NCBI GenBank assembly: GCA_031417555.1
Contig: JANOVV010000111.1
Location: forward strand, 1-57,745
Direction of reading: 5' to 3'
Origin: JADKIH01 sp031417555
Lineage (GTDB): Bacteria; Bacteroidota; Bacteroidia; AKYH767-A; 2013-40CM-41-45
DNA: 57,745 bases
In this document: positions 14,079 to 22,661 of the stretch, one piece after another
Layout: each line of letters starts with the position of its first letter
Position numbering within the stretch: the stretch's first letter is position 1
Translations under genes and position numbers: made by a program
Notes under the pieces: model-generated
Told to the model about the DNA's origin: nothing
The model's input: only the letters and a program-made list of their open reading frames with translations
The model's database searches: none

Positions 14079-16685
14079 TTAACCTAATATTTTTTTTATT
14101 TCTAAAAGTTTATTCAAAGCTTGAACAGGGGTAAGATTATCGATATCTGTTTTTAAAATTTCTTCTTTTATCTGTGCAAGAACAGGATCATCCAATTGAA
14201 AAAAACTCAATTGCATTTTTTCATTTTTGCCATCTTTTAATTTTCCGGGAGCGCTTCTGCTGGCTTCAAGTTGATGCAGCATTTCCTGTGCCCGGAGAAT
14301 GACCTTGGCTGGAATGCCGGCCATTTTGGCTACATGTATTCCAAAGGAATGTTCACTTCCACCCTTTTCAAGCTTACGTAGAAAAATAACGCTAGTGGCA
14401 ATCTCTTTTACTGCAACATGGAAGTTATGAATGCGCGGCATACTCTCAGCCATTTCATTGAGTTCATGATAGTGCGTTGCAAAAAGTGTTTTTGCCCGAC
14501 CCTGTGCATGATTATGTAAATATTCTGCAATGGCCCAGGCTATACTGATACCATCGTAGGTGGCTGTGCCTCGACCTATCTCATCGAGAAGAATAAGACT
14601 ACGATCGGAAACATTATGTAAGATGCTTGCTGTCTCATTCATCTCTACCATAAATGTAGATTCGCCGGAAGAAATATTATCGCTGGCACCGACTCGTGTA
14701 AATATTTTATCGACGATGCCAATACTCGCTGAAGCAGCAGGAACAAAACTTCCCGTTTGTGCGAGTAATGTTATCAATGCTGTTTGACGCAAAAGAGCCG
14801 ACTTTCCTGACATATTCGGGCCGGTAATCATCAATATCTGTTGTGAATCAGGATCCAGATAAATATCGTTAGCCACAAATTTTTCTCCCTGAGGTAATTG
14901 TTTTTCAATAACAGGGTGACGACCATTATGAATATCAATTATTCGCGAATCGTTTATTTTGGGCCGAACATAATTATTCTTCAGTGCAGCTTCCGAAAAA
15001 GAATGAAGACAATCGAGACGCGCTATGAGTGCTGCATTTAATTGAATGGGTTGCACATACTCTATTATACTTTGTACAAGATCCGCAAAAAGCCTCATCT
15101 CTAAAGCCAAGATTTTTTCTTCGGCACCAAGAATTTTTTCTTCGTAAATCTTAAGTTCTTCTGTTATGTATCGCTCGGCATTGGTTAATGTTTGCTTACG
15201 TATCCACTCGGGTGGCACTTTATCTTTATGCGTATGCGTAACTTCTATATAGTAACCAAAAACATTGTTGAAACCTACTTTGAGTGATGTAATACCGGTA
15301 CGTTCTGCTTCGCTTTGCTGCATTCGCAAAAGGTAATCTTTACCGTGGTAAGCAATGTTTCTTAATTCATCGAGCTCTGTATTAAAACCATCATTGATAA
15401 CACCACCTTTATTTACCATAGCAGGTGCATCCGGATGAAGCTCCCGAATTATTCTGTCTTTTATTAATGAACAATTATTTATCTGATCAGCAATCATACG
15501 GATAGAATTGTTATCTGTATTCAGGCAAAGCTCGCGAATAAGCTGAACCATTTCGAGCGAACGCCTGAGTTGTTGTACCTCCCGTGGAGAGATTTTACCT
15601 AAAGCTGCTTTTGAAATAAGTCTTTCAAGGTCTCCGGTTTGTTTAAGATGAGAAGTTAATAATGCAGAAAACTCTGTATGGTGAAGAATATACTGAACAG
15701 CTTCCTGTCGTTCTTCAATGGTAACAACATCTTTTAAAGGCAAGAGAAGCCACCGCTTGAGCAAACGACCGCCCATAGGTGTTATGGTTTGATCAATTAC
15801 GTCGACAAGTGCAACTCCTTTTTCATTGGATGGTGAAATAATTTCCAGATTACGAATAGTAAATTTATCGAGCCATACGTACTTATCTTCTTCTATTCTG
15901 GAGATGCCGCTAATATGTTTTAATTGCTCTTGCCTGGTATCAGATACATAATGCAATGCCGCTCCTGCAGCTATGGTGGCGGCCAACATATTTTCTATTC
16001 CAAAACCTTTTAGAGAAGCTGTTCCGAAATGTTTTAGCAAAATTTCTCTGGCATAATCTTCCTGAAAAACCCATTCATCAACGGAAAAATTATAAAACCG
16101 CTGTGAAAAAAGTTCTGTGAATTCTTTCTTCTTCGATTTTGAAAATATTATCTCACATGGATTAAAATTCTGAAGAAGTTTTTCAATATAAACCAATGTA
16201 CCTTCTGCAATAAGAAATTCGCCGGTACTAATATCTATGAAGGCTACTCCATAAATTTTACCATCTGAATAAATACTTGCCAGAAAATTATTTTTCTTGT
16301 GATCCAGAATTTTATCGTTGTATGCCACACCCGGGCTCACAAGTTCCGTTACACCCCGCTTAACAATTTTTTTAGTAAGCTTTGGATCTTCGAGCTGATC
16401 GCAAATGGCAACTCTCATTCCTGCTCTTACCAGTTTAGGAAGATATGTATCCAGTGAATGATGCGGAAACCCGGCAAGCTCGATGTAGGTTGCACTTCCA
16501 TTTGCCCGGCGTGTAAGTACTATACCAAGAACAGCCGAAGCCTTTATTGCATCTTCCCCAAATGTTTCATAAAAATCCCCTACCCTGAACAACAATAAAG
16601 CATCCGGATATTTTGCTTTAATAGCATAATACTGCTTCATCAATGGAGTTTCTACTACGGCTTGTTTTGTTTCTTCCTGGAGCAA
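14079..16685 (-). CDS. mutS: DNA mismatch repair protein MutS
   Basis: An 868-aa full-length protein. The mismatch-binding N-terminal domain carries the Phe-x-Glu motif in LLFRVGDFYETFGEDA. Connector and lever domains follow, then the clamp, then the ABC ATPase with Walker A GPNMSGKSALL (about 622-632), STFMVEMNETA, Walker B LILLDEIGRGTATYDGISIAW and FATHYHEL. The end carries the dimerisation helix-turn-helix. Its role is recognition of mispairs and small loops with ATP-driven sliding-clamp formation. It is divergent from the TrmH gene; the shared 220-base gap is full of short AT repeats (16695-16905). Confidence 0.97.
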   Translation of the reverse strand: MLQEETKQAVVETPLMKQYYAIKAKYPDALLLFRVGDFYETFGEDAIKASAVLGIVLTRRANGSATYIELAGFPHHSLDTYLPKLVRAGMRVAICDQLEDPKLTKKIVKRGVTELVSPGVAYNDKILDHKKNNFLASIYSDGKIYGVAFIDISTGEFLIAEGTLVYIEKLLQNFNPCEIIFSKSKKKEFTELFSQRFYNFSVDEWVFQEDYAREILLKHFGTASLKGFGIENMLAATIAAGAALHYVSDTRQEQLKHISGISRIEEDKYVWLDKFTIRNLEIISPSNEKGVALVDVIDQTITPMGGRLLKRWLLLPLKDVVTIEERQEAVQYILHHTEFSALLTSHLKQTGDLERLISKAALGKISPREVQQLRRSLEMVQLIRELCLNTDNNSIRMIADQINNCSLIKDRIIRELHPDAPAMVNKGGVINDGFNTELDELRNIAYHGKDYLLRMQQSEAERTGITSLKVGFNNVFGYYIEVTHTHKDKVPPEWIRKQTLTNAERYITEELKIYEEKILGAEEKILALEMRLFADLVQSIIEYVQPIQLNAALIARLDCLHSFSEAALKNNYVRPKINDSRIIDIHNGRHPVIEKQLPQGEKFVANDIYLDPDSQQILMITGPNMSGKSALLRQTALITLLAQTGSFVPAASASIGIVDKIFTRVGASDNISSGESTFMVEMNETASILHNVSDRSLILLDEIGRGTATYDGISIAWAIAEYLHNHAQGRAKTLFATHYHELNEMAESMPRIHNFHVAVKEIATSVIFLRKLEKGGSEHSFGIHVAKMAGIPAKVILRAQEMLHQLEASRSAPGKLKDGKNEKMQLSFFQLDDPVLAQIKEEILKTDIDNLTPVQALNKLLEIKKILG

Positions 16686-16694
16686 GGGACTGTG

Positions 16695-16905
16695 GTGGTT
16701 ATTAGTTATTGGTTATTAGTTATAGATTATTAGTTAATTGTTATTTGATAAAAGTTAATATCTATTCTTAATTTGAATTAAAAGTTTTCGTGAATAAAAT
16801 GATGGTAAATTATTACTTGTAATTTCGCTTCTAAATTCCAATTTTTAAAGAATAACTATTAAACACTATTTACAAATAACTATTAACCATTAACTAACTA
16901 TCAAC
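16695..16905. repeat. Short AACTATTAA / TTAGTTATT repeats in both leaders of a divergent promoter region
   Basis: Near mutS, 16695-16745 repeats TTATTAGTTATTGG-type units. Near the TrmH gene, 16848-16905 repeats the complement (AATAACTATTAAC, CATTAACTAACTA). Each tandem block lies directly before the start codon of its gene, so both mRNAs would begin with nearly the same repeat-rich, G-poor leader. The middle (16746-16847) is AT-rich with no recognisable gene. Confidence 0.6.
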
Positions 16906-16906
16906 A

Positions 16907-17440
16907 ATGCGTAAGATACAAAATACCGAATTAGGTCGGTTAACTGTTGAAGATTTTAAACAGGCTCCAAAAAAGCACTTTACGATCCTGTTGGACAATG
17001 TCCGAAGCATGAATAACATCGGTTCTGTCTTCCGCACCGCTGATGCTTTCCGATGCACTACTGTTGGGCTCTGCGGCATTACTGCCACACCTCCTCATAG
17101 GGAAATTCACAAAACCGCTCTTGGCGCTGAAGAATCTGTCGACTGGTTTTATGAAAAAAATATTGCCGATGCCGTAAAAAAATTAAAATCGGAAGGTTAT
17201 ATAATTGCTGCCATAGAACAAATCGAAGGTGGAATATCATTGGAAAAATTCACACCCATTCATACTAAAAAATATGCATTTATTTTCGGTCATGAAGTCA
17301 ATGGCGTAAGCGATGACGTACTTCAATATTGCGATCTATTTATCGAAATCCCACAGCAAGGAACCAAACATTCATTAAATGTTGCCGTTGCCGTTGGAAT
17401 CGTGTCATGGCATTACGTGGTGAAGGATGGGGAGAAATAA
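16907..17440 (+). CDS. TrmH/SpoU-family RNA 2'-O-methyltransferase
   Basis: A 177-aa SPOUT methyltransferase consisting of just the catalytic domain. Motif 1 is LLDNVRSMNNIGSVFRTADAF, motif 2 FIFGHEVNGVSDD, and motif 3 IEIPQQGTKHSLNVAVAVGIV, which form the trefoil-knot SAM site. It transfers a methyl group to a ribose 2'-OH of tRNA or rRNA. The exact target (for example Gm18 of tRNA) cannot be told from this alone. The start ATG directly follows the AT-repeat leader; it is divergent from mutS. Confidence 0.9.
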   Translation: MRKIQNTELGRLTVEDFKQAPKKHFTILLDNVRSMNNIGSVFRTADAFRCTTVGLCGITATPPHREIHKTALGAEESVDWFYEKNIADAVKKLKSEGYIIAAIEQIEGGISLEKFTPIHTKKYAFIFGHEVNGVSDDVLQYCDLFIEIPQQGTKHSLNVAVAVGIVSWHYVVKDGEK

Positions 17441-17448
17441 GATACAAA

Positions 17449-17520
17449 AAACTAAAGACTAGAGACTAAAGACTAGAGACTAGAATTAAGTTTTTAGTCT
17501 TGATTCTTGGCTCTTGACTC
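17449..17520. repeat. Tandem ACTAAAG/ACTAGAG heptads with inverted partner between convergent genes
   Basis: At 17449-17486, AGACTAAAGACTAGAG-type heptads are repeated about five times. At 17490-17520 the sequence TTAGTCTTGATTCTTGGCTC, then TTGACTCT, is their rough complement. Between two convergent genes this could fold as a bidirectional transcription stop. Confidence 0.6.
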
Positions 17521-17525
17521 TCCTT

Positions 17526-19091
17526 TTAATTTCTCGGCTTTATCTCAACTCTGCGGTTAGATTGATTACTTATTTTATTCTCTTCATACGATCCAACAGT
17601 ATTTGTGGTAAGCCTGGCCGGATTAATATTATACTTTTTTTCAAGAATTCTTTTAACAGATTCAGCACGGCGTTTACTTAGTTCTAAATTAAATTGAAGA
17701 CTGCCGATGTTATCACAAACGCCAATGATATTAAAATTAATATTTGCATGATTCTGCATTACAAGTGCTATATAATCCAATGTCTTATAATGTTGAGGAG
17801 TTATTTTACTCTCGCCGGAATTAAAAAATATTGAAGGAAGGTTATTGTAGTTTTCAAAAATGGAAGCACTGTCGGTTTTCGATTTATTCAAAGTATCCTT
17901 CATTACTATTCCGCCAGGGCTGATTTCTGTCGTGGGACTAATAACATCTTCAACCTTTTTCGAATTTACAATTGCATCATTCTCAATCGCTGTACCCGGA
18001 ACATTTATTGAATTACTGCTATTAATATTATTATCTACCCTGTTTACAGGAATACCAACGGAAGTATTTACAGTAGAATCAATTTTATTTACATTTTCCA
18101 AATTCCTAATTTCATCAAAAGAATTAATTTTTTCATTTGGTAAAACTCCGGCCCCATCTTTTGATTTTGTTTCTGAAAATGATTCGGCCTTAACAGTTGT
18201 TCCATCCCCATATACTTTAGTTCCCGTTGGAGTATTTGGCTCTTGATCGTTTATATCAGAAACTCCGTCTTTATCTGTGTCTTTGCTTAATAATTCTATT
18301 TTATTTTTTAATCCGGAAATATCATCATAAACAGTTTGCAATGGATTTTCCCATTCCAAATATTTTGTTTGTTTACCCAAGTGATAATTTATTCCTACAC
18401 TAAAAAAAGAATAATTGTCTCCCGAAGATAATAATTTATAAAAACCATCAAGCTTATCTGAATTGGTAGACCGAAAACTATATTCACATGTAATCGAATA
18501 ATTTTTCGCCAAACGATATTTTACACCTATGCCAAAAGGAATCATCAAATCAGTAGTGGGCTGATAATCCATTTCAACGAGTGGCTGTGAATATTGCGAA
18601 TATATTCCTGTCTGAACAATGTGTCCGCCATCCGTATAAACTTTGGGTGAATATCGAATTAAACCAACTCCGATGGAAGCATAAACAGAAAGGTTACGAT
18701 TATGTTTAGGAAAAACAAAGCTTCCAAATTGAACAATACCATTCAATGATAAATCAAAATTAATCGTTGTATTGAATCGGTAATCCGGTTTATTTTTATC
18801 TATTCCACTAAGTGATGCATGGATAAATCGAGCCTGCAAAGCCAATGTATTTGTAAAAAAATTTGTTGCATCAAGCGCAATACCCAAATTACGTTTTCCA
18901 GAAGCTGAAATATCAGTGTACGGATATGTAATGCCAACACTTCCACCAATATCCCAGGAATTGAATTCATTCAAAACCAGGGGCAATCCGGTTTTAGTAT
19001 TTACAATACTTTTATCTTTTTCATCGGCCGTTTGTGATAAAGATGACTTTATCGAATAAAAAAATAAAAGCAGAACAATAAAAATTTTCAT
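17526..19091 (-). CDS. OmpA-family outer-membrane protein with TSP3 calcium repeat
   Basis: A 521-aa protein. It has a signal peptide (MKIFIVLLLFFYSIKSSLS, then QTADEKD). An 8-stranded-barrel-like region spans about 45-245 (alternating aromatic strands, IGVGLIRYSPKVYTDG, FSVGINYHLG). A thrombospondin type-3-like Asp-rich segment, DTDKDGVSDINDQEPNTP, sits near 275. A Ser/Asn/Val linker follows, then a C-terminal OmpA peptidoglycan-binding domain (FFNSGESKITPQHYKTLDYI, then NIIGVCDNIGS, LSKRRAESVKRIL, NRRVEIKPR). It probably ties the outer membrane to the cell wall. The barrel part is unusually long, as often seen in Bacteroidota homologues. Confidence 0.85.
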   Translation of the reverse strand: MKIFIVLLLFFYSIKSSLSQTADEKDKSIVNTKTGLPLVLNEFNSWDIGGSVGITYPYTDISASGKRNLGIALDATNFFTNTLALQARFIHASLSGIDKNKPDYRFNTTINFDLSLNGIVQFGSFVFPKHNRNLSVYASIGVGLIRYSPKVYTDGGHIVQTGIYSQYSQPLVEMDYQPTTDLMIPFGIGVKYRLAKNYSITCEYSFRSTNSDKLDGFYKLLSSGDNYSFFSVGINYHLGKQTKYLEWENPLQTVYDDISGLKNKIELLSKDTDKDGVSDINDQEPNTPTGTKVYGDGTTVKAESFSETKSKDGAGVLPNEKINSFDEIRNLENVNKIDSTVNTSVGIPVNRVDNNINSSNSINVPGTAIENDAIVNSKKVEDVISPTTEISPGGIVMKDTLNKSKTDSASIFENYNNLPSIFFNSGESKITPQHYKTLDYIALVMQNHANINFNIIGVCDNIGSLQFNLELSKRRAESVKRILEKKYNINPARLTTNTVGSYEENKISNQSNRRVEIKPRN

Positions 19092-19193
19092 ACTTAATTA
19101 TTGAGGTTTATTCTTAAGTTATTCATTTAAGTGTATGACTAATCTATCGATTTAATAAAAAAATAAAAAATTATCATAAATTAATATTCCGTT

Positions 19194-19838
19194 TTATAAA
19201 AACAACCTATGAATACCGGTTTCATAATCTGATTGTATCAATGACAGGAGATTGTTATAATCATTTTCATTATTTACAAAATCGACATTGTTAGTATCAA
19301 TGACTAAAATTCTGGTGCCCGATAATTGTTTGAAAAAATCCCAATATCCATTTTCCAATTTTTTGAGATATTCTTCTTCAATATTTTGTTCATAATCGCG
19401 TCCCCGGGTTTTTATATTTTTCTTCAGCATTGTAACATCTTTATGAAGGTATACGAGTAAATCCGGTTTTGGCAAATGAGGATTGATAATATGAAAAAGT
19501 CGCTGATAAAGCGTGCTTTCATCGTTTTTCAATGTGATATTTGCAAAAATGAGAGATTTACTCAGAATATAATCTGAAACGGTTTGTTGCTTAAAAAGTT
19601 CCTGCGGAGCTAATTCATCGTTAAGTTGCTGATAACGGTCGGCCAAAAAAGATAATTCCAATGCAAAAGCATATCTGCTTTGATGTTCATAGAAAAGGGG
19701 AAGAAATGGATTCTCAGCAAATCGTTCAAGAACCAGCCTTGTATCAAAATCTTGCGAAATTCTGCTGGCAAGTGAAGTTTTTCCCGTTCCAATATTGCCT
19801 TCGATAACTATATAATCATATTTAAGCTTTTTAATCAT
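19194..19838 (-). CDS. Deoxynucleoside kinase
   Basis: A 214-aa protein of the dNK/dGK-dCK family. It shows P-loop GNIGTGKTS (14-22), a substrate-binding ERFAENPFLPLFYEH (near 38-52), the DRYQQL motif (Asp-Arg) and the LID arginine region KTRGRDYEQNIEEEYLKKL (near 140-158). It phosphorylates deoxynucleosides to monophosphates in salvage; specificity is not evident from sequence. It follows folK on the same strand with a 34-base gap, so the two are likely cotranscribed, an arrangement common in this phylum. Confidence 0.88.
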   Translation of the reverse strand: MIKKLKYDYIVIEGNIGTGKTSLASRISQDFDTRLVLERFAENPFLPLFYEHQSRYAFALELSFLADRYQQLNDELAPQELFKQQTVSDYILSKSLIFANITLKNDESTLYQRLFHIINPHLPKPDLLVYLHKDVTMLKKNIKTRGRDYEQNIEEEYLKKLENGYWDFFKQLSGTRILVIDTNNVDFVNNENDYNNLLSLIQSDYETGIHRLFL

Positions 19839-19872
19839 TTATTGTTCCACCTCCGTTAAAATCGGTTCAATG

Positions 19873-20370
19873 TTAAACATGCGATTGGGAATTTAATACT
19901 CTCACTTTCAATGTATCTGTTAATGATTCAAGCAAATCTTTATTACTGCGTTTTAAGACCGGGTGTAGCATATCTGGCAATATTTCAGAAAGAGGTACTA
20001 AAGTAAATCTTCTTTCATGAAGATGTGGATGAGGAATTTTAAGATCCGGTTCATTGATAACTTCATTATTAAAGTATATAATATCGAGGTCAATCAGCCT
20101 GGGTGCCCACTTTTCAGTCCTTTCCCGGCCCATCATTTTTTCAATTTGAAGGAGTTTTTGCATTAATGTATTAGCATCCAAAGTTGTATTTAATTCTATT
20201 ACCTGGTTATAATAGGCCGGTTGATCGATTTTACCCCACGCTTCTGTTTCATAAATGAATGATGTATTTTTAATAACACCGGCATATTGGGAAATCATAA
20301 TTAAAGCAGATTCCATGTTTCGTGAAAGATCTCCCATATTGCTTCCTGATAAAAGTACCGCTTTATTCAT
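19873..20370 (-). CDS. folK: 2-amino-4-hydroxy-6-hydroxymethyldihydropteridine pyrophosphokinase (HPPK)
   Basis: A 165-aa protein with the HPPK layout: LLSGSNMGDLSRNMESAL at the N terminus, IEKMMGRERTEKWAPRLIDL followed by DIIYFNNEVINEPDLKIPHP, then HLHERRFTLVPLSEILPD. It transfers pyrophosphate from ATP to the pterin in folate synthesis. It is first of a pair with the deoxynucleoside kinase and divergent from sppA, with 100 bases between them. Confidence 0.93.
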   Translation of the reverse strand: MNKAVLLSGSNMGDLSRNMESALIMISQYAGVIKNTSFIYETEAWGKIDQPAYYNQVIELNTTLDANTLMQKLLQIEKMMGRERTEKWAPRLIDLDIIYFNNEVINEPDLKIPHPHLHERRFTLVPLSEILPDMLHPVLKRSNKDLLESLTDTLKVRVLNSQSHV

Positions 20371-20437
20371 TTTCCAAAAATTTATCCAAACCTACTGATT
20401 TCTGAAAAACCGGCAAGCAGATATCCGCTCTTAATTT

Positions 20438-20445
20438 TACATTTG
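20438..20445 (+). promoter_or_regulatory. -7 element TACATTTG for sppA
   Basis: Exact TAnnTTTG match 25 bases upstream of the sppA ATG, in the divergent folK-sppA spacer. Confidence 0.55.
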
Positions 20446-20470
20446 CACATTAAATAAATAAACGAAACGT

Positions 20471-22240
20471 ATGAAGCAATTTTTCAAGTTCATGTTTGCC
20501 TCGATGGTAGGATTTGTACTCTCAATGATTGTAATGTTTTTTATTCTTTTGGGAATCATTTCCGGAATGATGCTTTCCTTAAAAGATGAAGGTTCAGTCA
20601 CAATTAGTGATAATTCTATTCTTGAAGTTTCTTTTGAAAATCCTATCGAGGAAAGATCAAGCAATAACCCATTCGAAAACCTAAATTTTAACGGAATCAA
20701 CCCAAATCGGACTCCCGGACTCAACGATATTTTAAAATCCGTTTCCAAGGCAAAATCTGATAGCCGAATTAAAGGAATACTCCTTAATCTTACTTCCATT
20801 CAGTCGGGAATGGCAACAACAGAAGAGATCAGAAATGCTTTTCTCGATTATAAAAAAAGCGGAAAATTTATTTATGCTTATAGCGAATCGTATACGCAGG
20901 GAGCCTATTACCTGGCATCCGTTGCCGATAAAATATATTTATATCCTGAGGGAGATGTTGATTTTCGGGGACTGCATGCAGATTTAATGTTTTTCAAAGG
21001 AACTCTTGAAAAACTGGAAATACAACCGGAAATTATCCGACATGGCAAATTTAAAAGTGCTGTTGAGCCTTTCATGTATGATAAAATGAGTGATGAAAAC
21101 CGTGAACAGGTAAGCACTTTTTTAAATTCTATCTGGAATAATATTTTGAATGGCATTTCAGCTTCAAGAAATATACCGGTTGAGGAACTTCAAAAAATTG
21201 CAGACAATGCGGAAGGCCGTAATGCAGAAAATGCTCTGAGTCTACATCTTGTCGACAAACTTTCTTACTATGATCAGGTTCTTTCTGATTTGAAAAAGAA
21301 AACGGATCAAGGAGAAAAAGAAAAAATAAAATTTGTCTCATTAAAAAAATATGTGCGTGCTTATGTTAAAGGCGATGATTATTCTGCAAAGAAGATCGCT
21401 GTGGTTTATGCAAGCGGCGATATTGTAAGTGGCGAAGGCAATGAAGACCAGATTGGTTCCGATAAAATTGCTGCGGCCTTACGTAAAGCCCGCCTCGATT
21501 CATCTGTTAAAGCCATCGTATTTCGTATAAACTCCCCGGGCGGTAGTGCTTTAGCGTCTGACGTTATTTGGAGAGAAACCGTACTTGCTCAAAAGACAAA
21601 ACCGCTTATCGTTTCTATGGGTGATTACGCCGCTTCCGGAGGTTATTACATTGCCTGTGCTGCCGATACTATTGTAGCCCGACCAAATACAATTACAGGT
21701 TCTATTGGTGTATTTGGTTTGTTATTCAATACTCAAAACATGTTTAAGAATAAGCTGGGAATAACTTTCGACAGCGTTAAAACAGGCAGGTATGCTGACA
21801 TAGGCTCTATGAACCGTCCTATGAAAGAGAATGAAAGAGAAATCATTCAGGGCGAAGTTGAAAAAGTGTATGATACGTTTATTTCACACGTTGCCATTGG
21901 AAGAGAAATGACTAAAGAGAATGTTGACAATATCGGACAAGGTCGTGTTTGGAGCGGAGTAGATGCAAAACGTCTCGGACTGGTTGATGTTTTAGGAGGA
22001 ATAAATGATGCTATTTCTATTGCGGCAAAAAAAGCTAACCTTACAACATATCGTACAATTGCTTTACCGGAACAAAAAGAATTTTTCGAAAAACTCGTGG
22101 ATGATTTAAATGCTGAAGCTAAAGTCTATTTTGCAAAACAACAACTTGGCGAGTCTTATTTATATTTGGAAACGTTTAATAATTTAGCAAAACAAAAAGG
22201 AATCATGGCGAAAATTCCTTTCATGATGAAAATTGAATAG
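20471..22240 (+). CDS. sppA: Signal peptide peptidase SppA (long, 67K type)
   Basis: A 589-aa protein with one N-terminal membrane span (about 5-37) and the tandem peptidase_S49 architecture. The catalytic dyad is Lys195 in RHGKFKSAVEP and Ser389 in GDYAASGGYYIA; ITGSIGVFG follows as usual. The length and duplicated domain match the E. coli-type long SppA, which degrades leftover signal peptides in the membrane. It is preceded by a good -7 element. No overlap with neighbours. Confidence 0.95.
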   Translation: MKQFFKFMFASMVGFVLSMIVMFFILLGIISGMMLSLKDEGSVTISDNSILEVSFENPIEERSSNNPFENLNFNGINPNRTPGLNDILKSVSKAKSDSRIKGILLNLTSIQSGMATTEEIRNAFLDYKKSGKFIYAYSESYTQGAYYLASVADKIYLYPEGDVDFRGLHADLMFFKGTLEKLEIQPEIIRHGKFKSAVEPFMYDKMSDENREQVSTFLNSIWNNILNGISASRNIPVEELQKIADNAEGRNAENALSLHLVDKLSYYDQVLSDLKKKTDQGEKEKIKFVSLKKYVRAYVKGDDYSAKKIAVVYASGDIVSGEGNEDQIGSDKIAAALRKARLDSSVKAIVFRINSPGGSALASDVIWRETVLAQKTKPLIVSMGDYAASGGYYIACAADTIVARPNTITGSIGVFGLLFNTQNMFKNKLGITFDSVKTGRYADIGSMNRPMKENEREIIQGEVEKVYDTFISHVAIGREMTKENVDNIGQGRVWSGVDAKRLGLVDVLGGINDAISIAAKKANLTTYRTIALPEQKEFFEKLVDDLNAEAKVYFAKQQLGESYLYLETFNNLAKQKGIMAKIPFMMKIE

Positions 22241-22305
22241 TTGGTTGTAAACTAAAGATGATTATTTATTAAAAAGAATATTTCATTTAAAAAAAATCTT
22301 TCGTT

Positions 22306-22551
22306 TTACTCTTCAATCTTTTTAGCTTCTTCTTTTGTTGCAGGTTTGGCCGGAGCAGTTGTATCATTGGATGCATTGCGAACTTCGTTTTCAATTCCGC
22401 TCATTGCATCTTTGAATTCACGCATTCCTTTTCCTAATCCTTTAGCAAGTTCCGGTATACGTTTCGAGCCGAAAAAAAGTAATACGACAAGTAGAATGAC
22501 AAATATTTCTCCACCACCCAGGTTTAGAAATAATAATGATAGTAGTGACAT
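22306..22551 (-). CDS. tatA: Sec-independent translocase subunit TatA/E
   Basis: 81 aa with one N-terminal hydrophobic helix (MSLLSLLFLNLGGGEIFVIL, then LVVLLFFG). Then comes the TatA hinge and amphipathic helix SKRIPELAKGLGKGMREFKD, and a charged tail rich in Ala/Lys/Glu. It forms the twin-arginine translocation pore. tatC is not in the window. It lies downstream of secDF on the same strand, about 110 bases away, with its own -7 element at 22569-22576. Confidence 0.92.
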   Translation of the reverse strand: MSLLSLLFLNLGGGEIFVILLVVLLFFGSKRIPELAKGLGKGMREFKDAMSGIENEVRNASNDTTAPAKPATKEEAKKIEE

Positions 22552-22568
22552 TTTTTTTGATTTATAAT

Positions 22569-22576
22569 CAAAGATA
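22569..22576 (-). promoter_or_regulatory. -7 element TATCTTTG for tatA
   Basis: Minus-strand TATCTTTG, an exact TAnnTTTG match, 17 bases upstream of the tatA ATG. Confidence 0.55.
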
Positions 22577-22661
22577 GCGAGATAATTTGAAAATCAGTCT
22601 CTTTGAAATTTGAAAATGGAATTATATCCATTTCCAAATTTTCAATTAGGCCTATTTAAAA

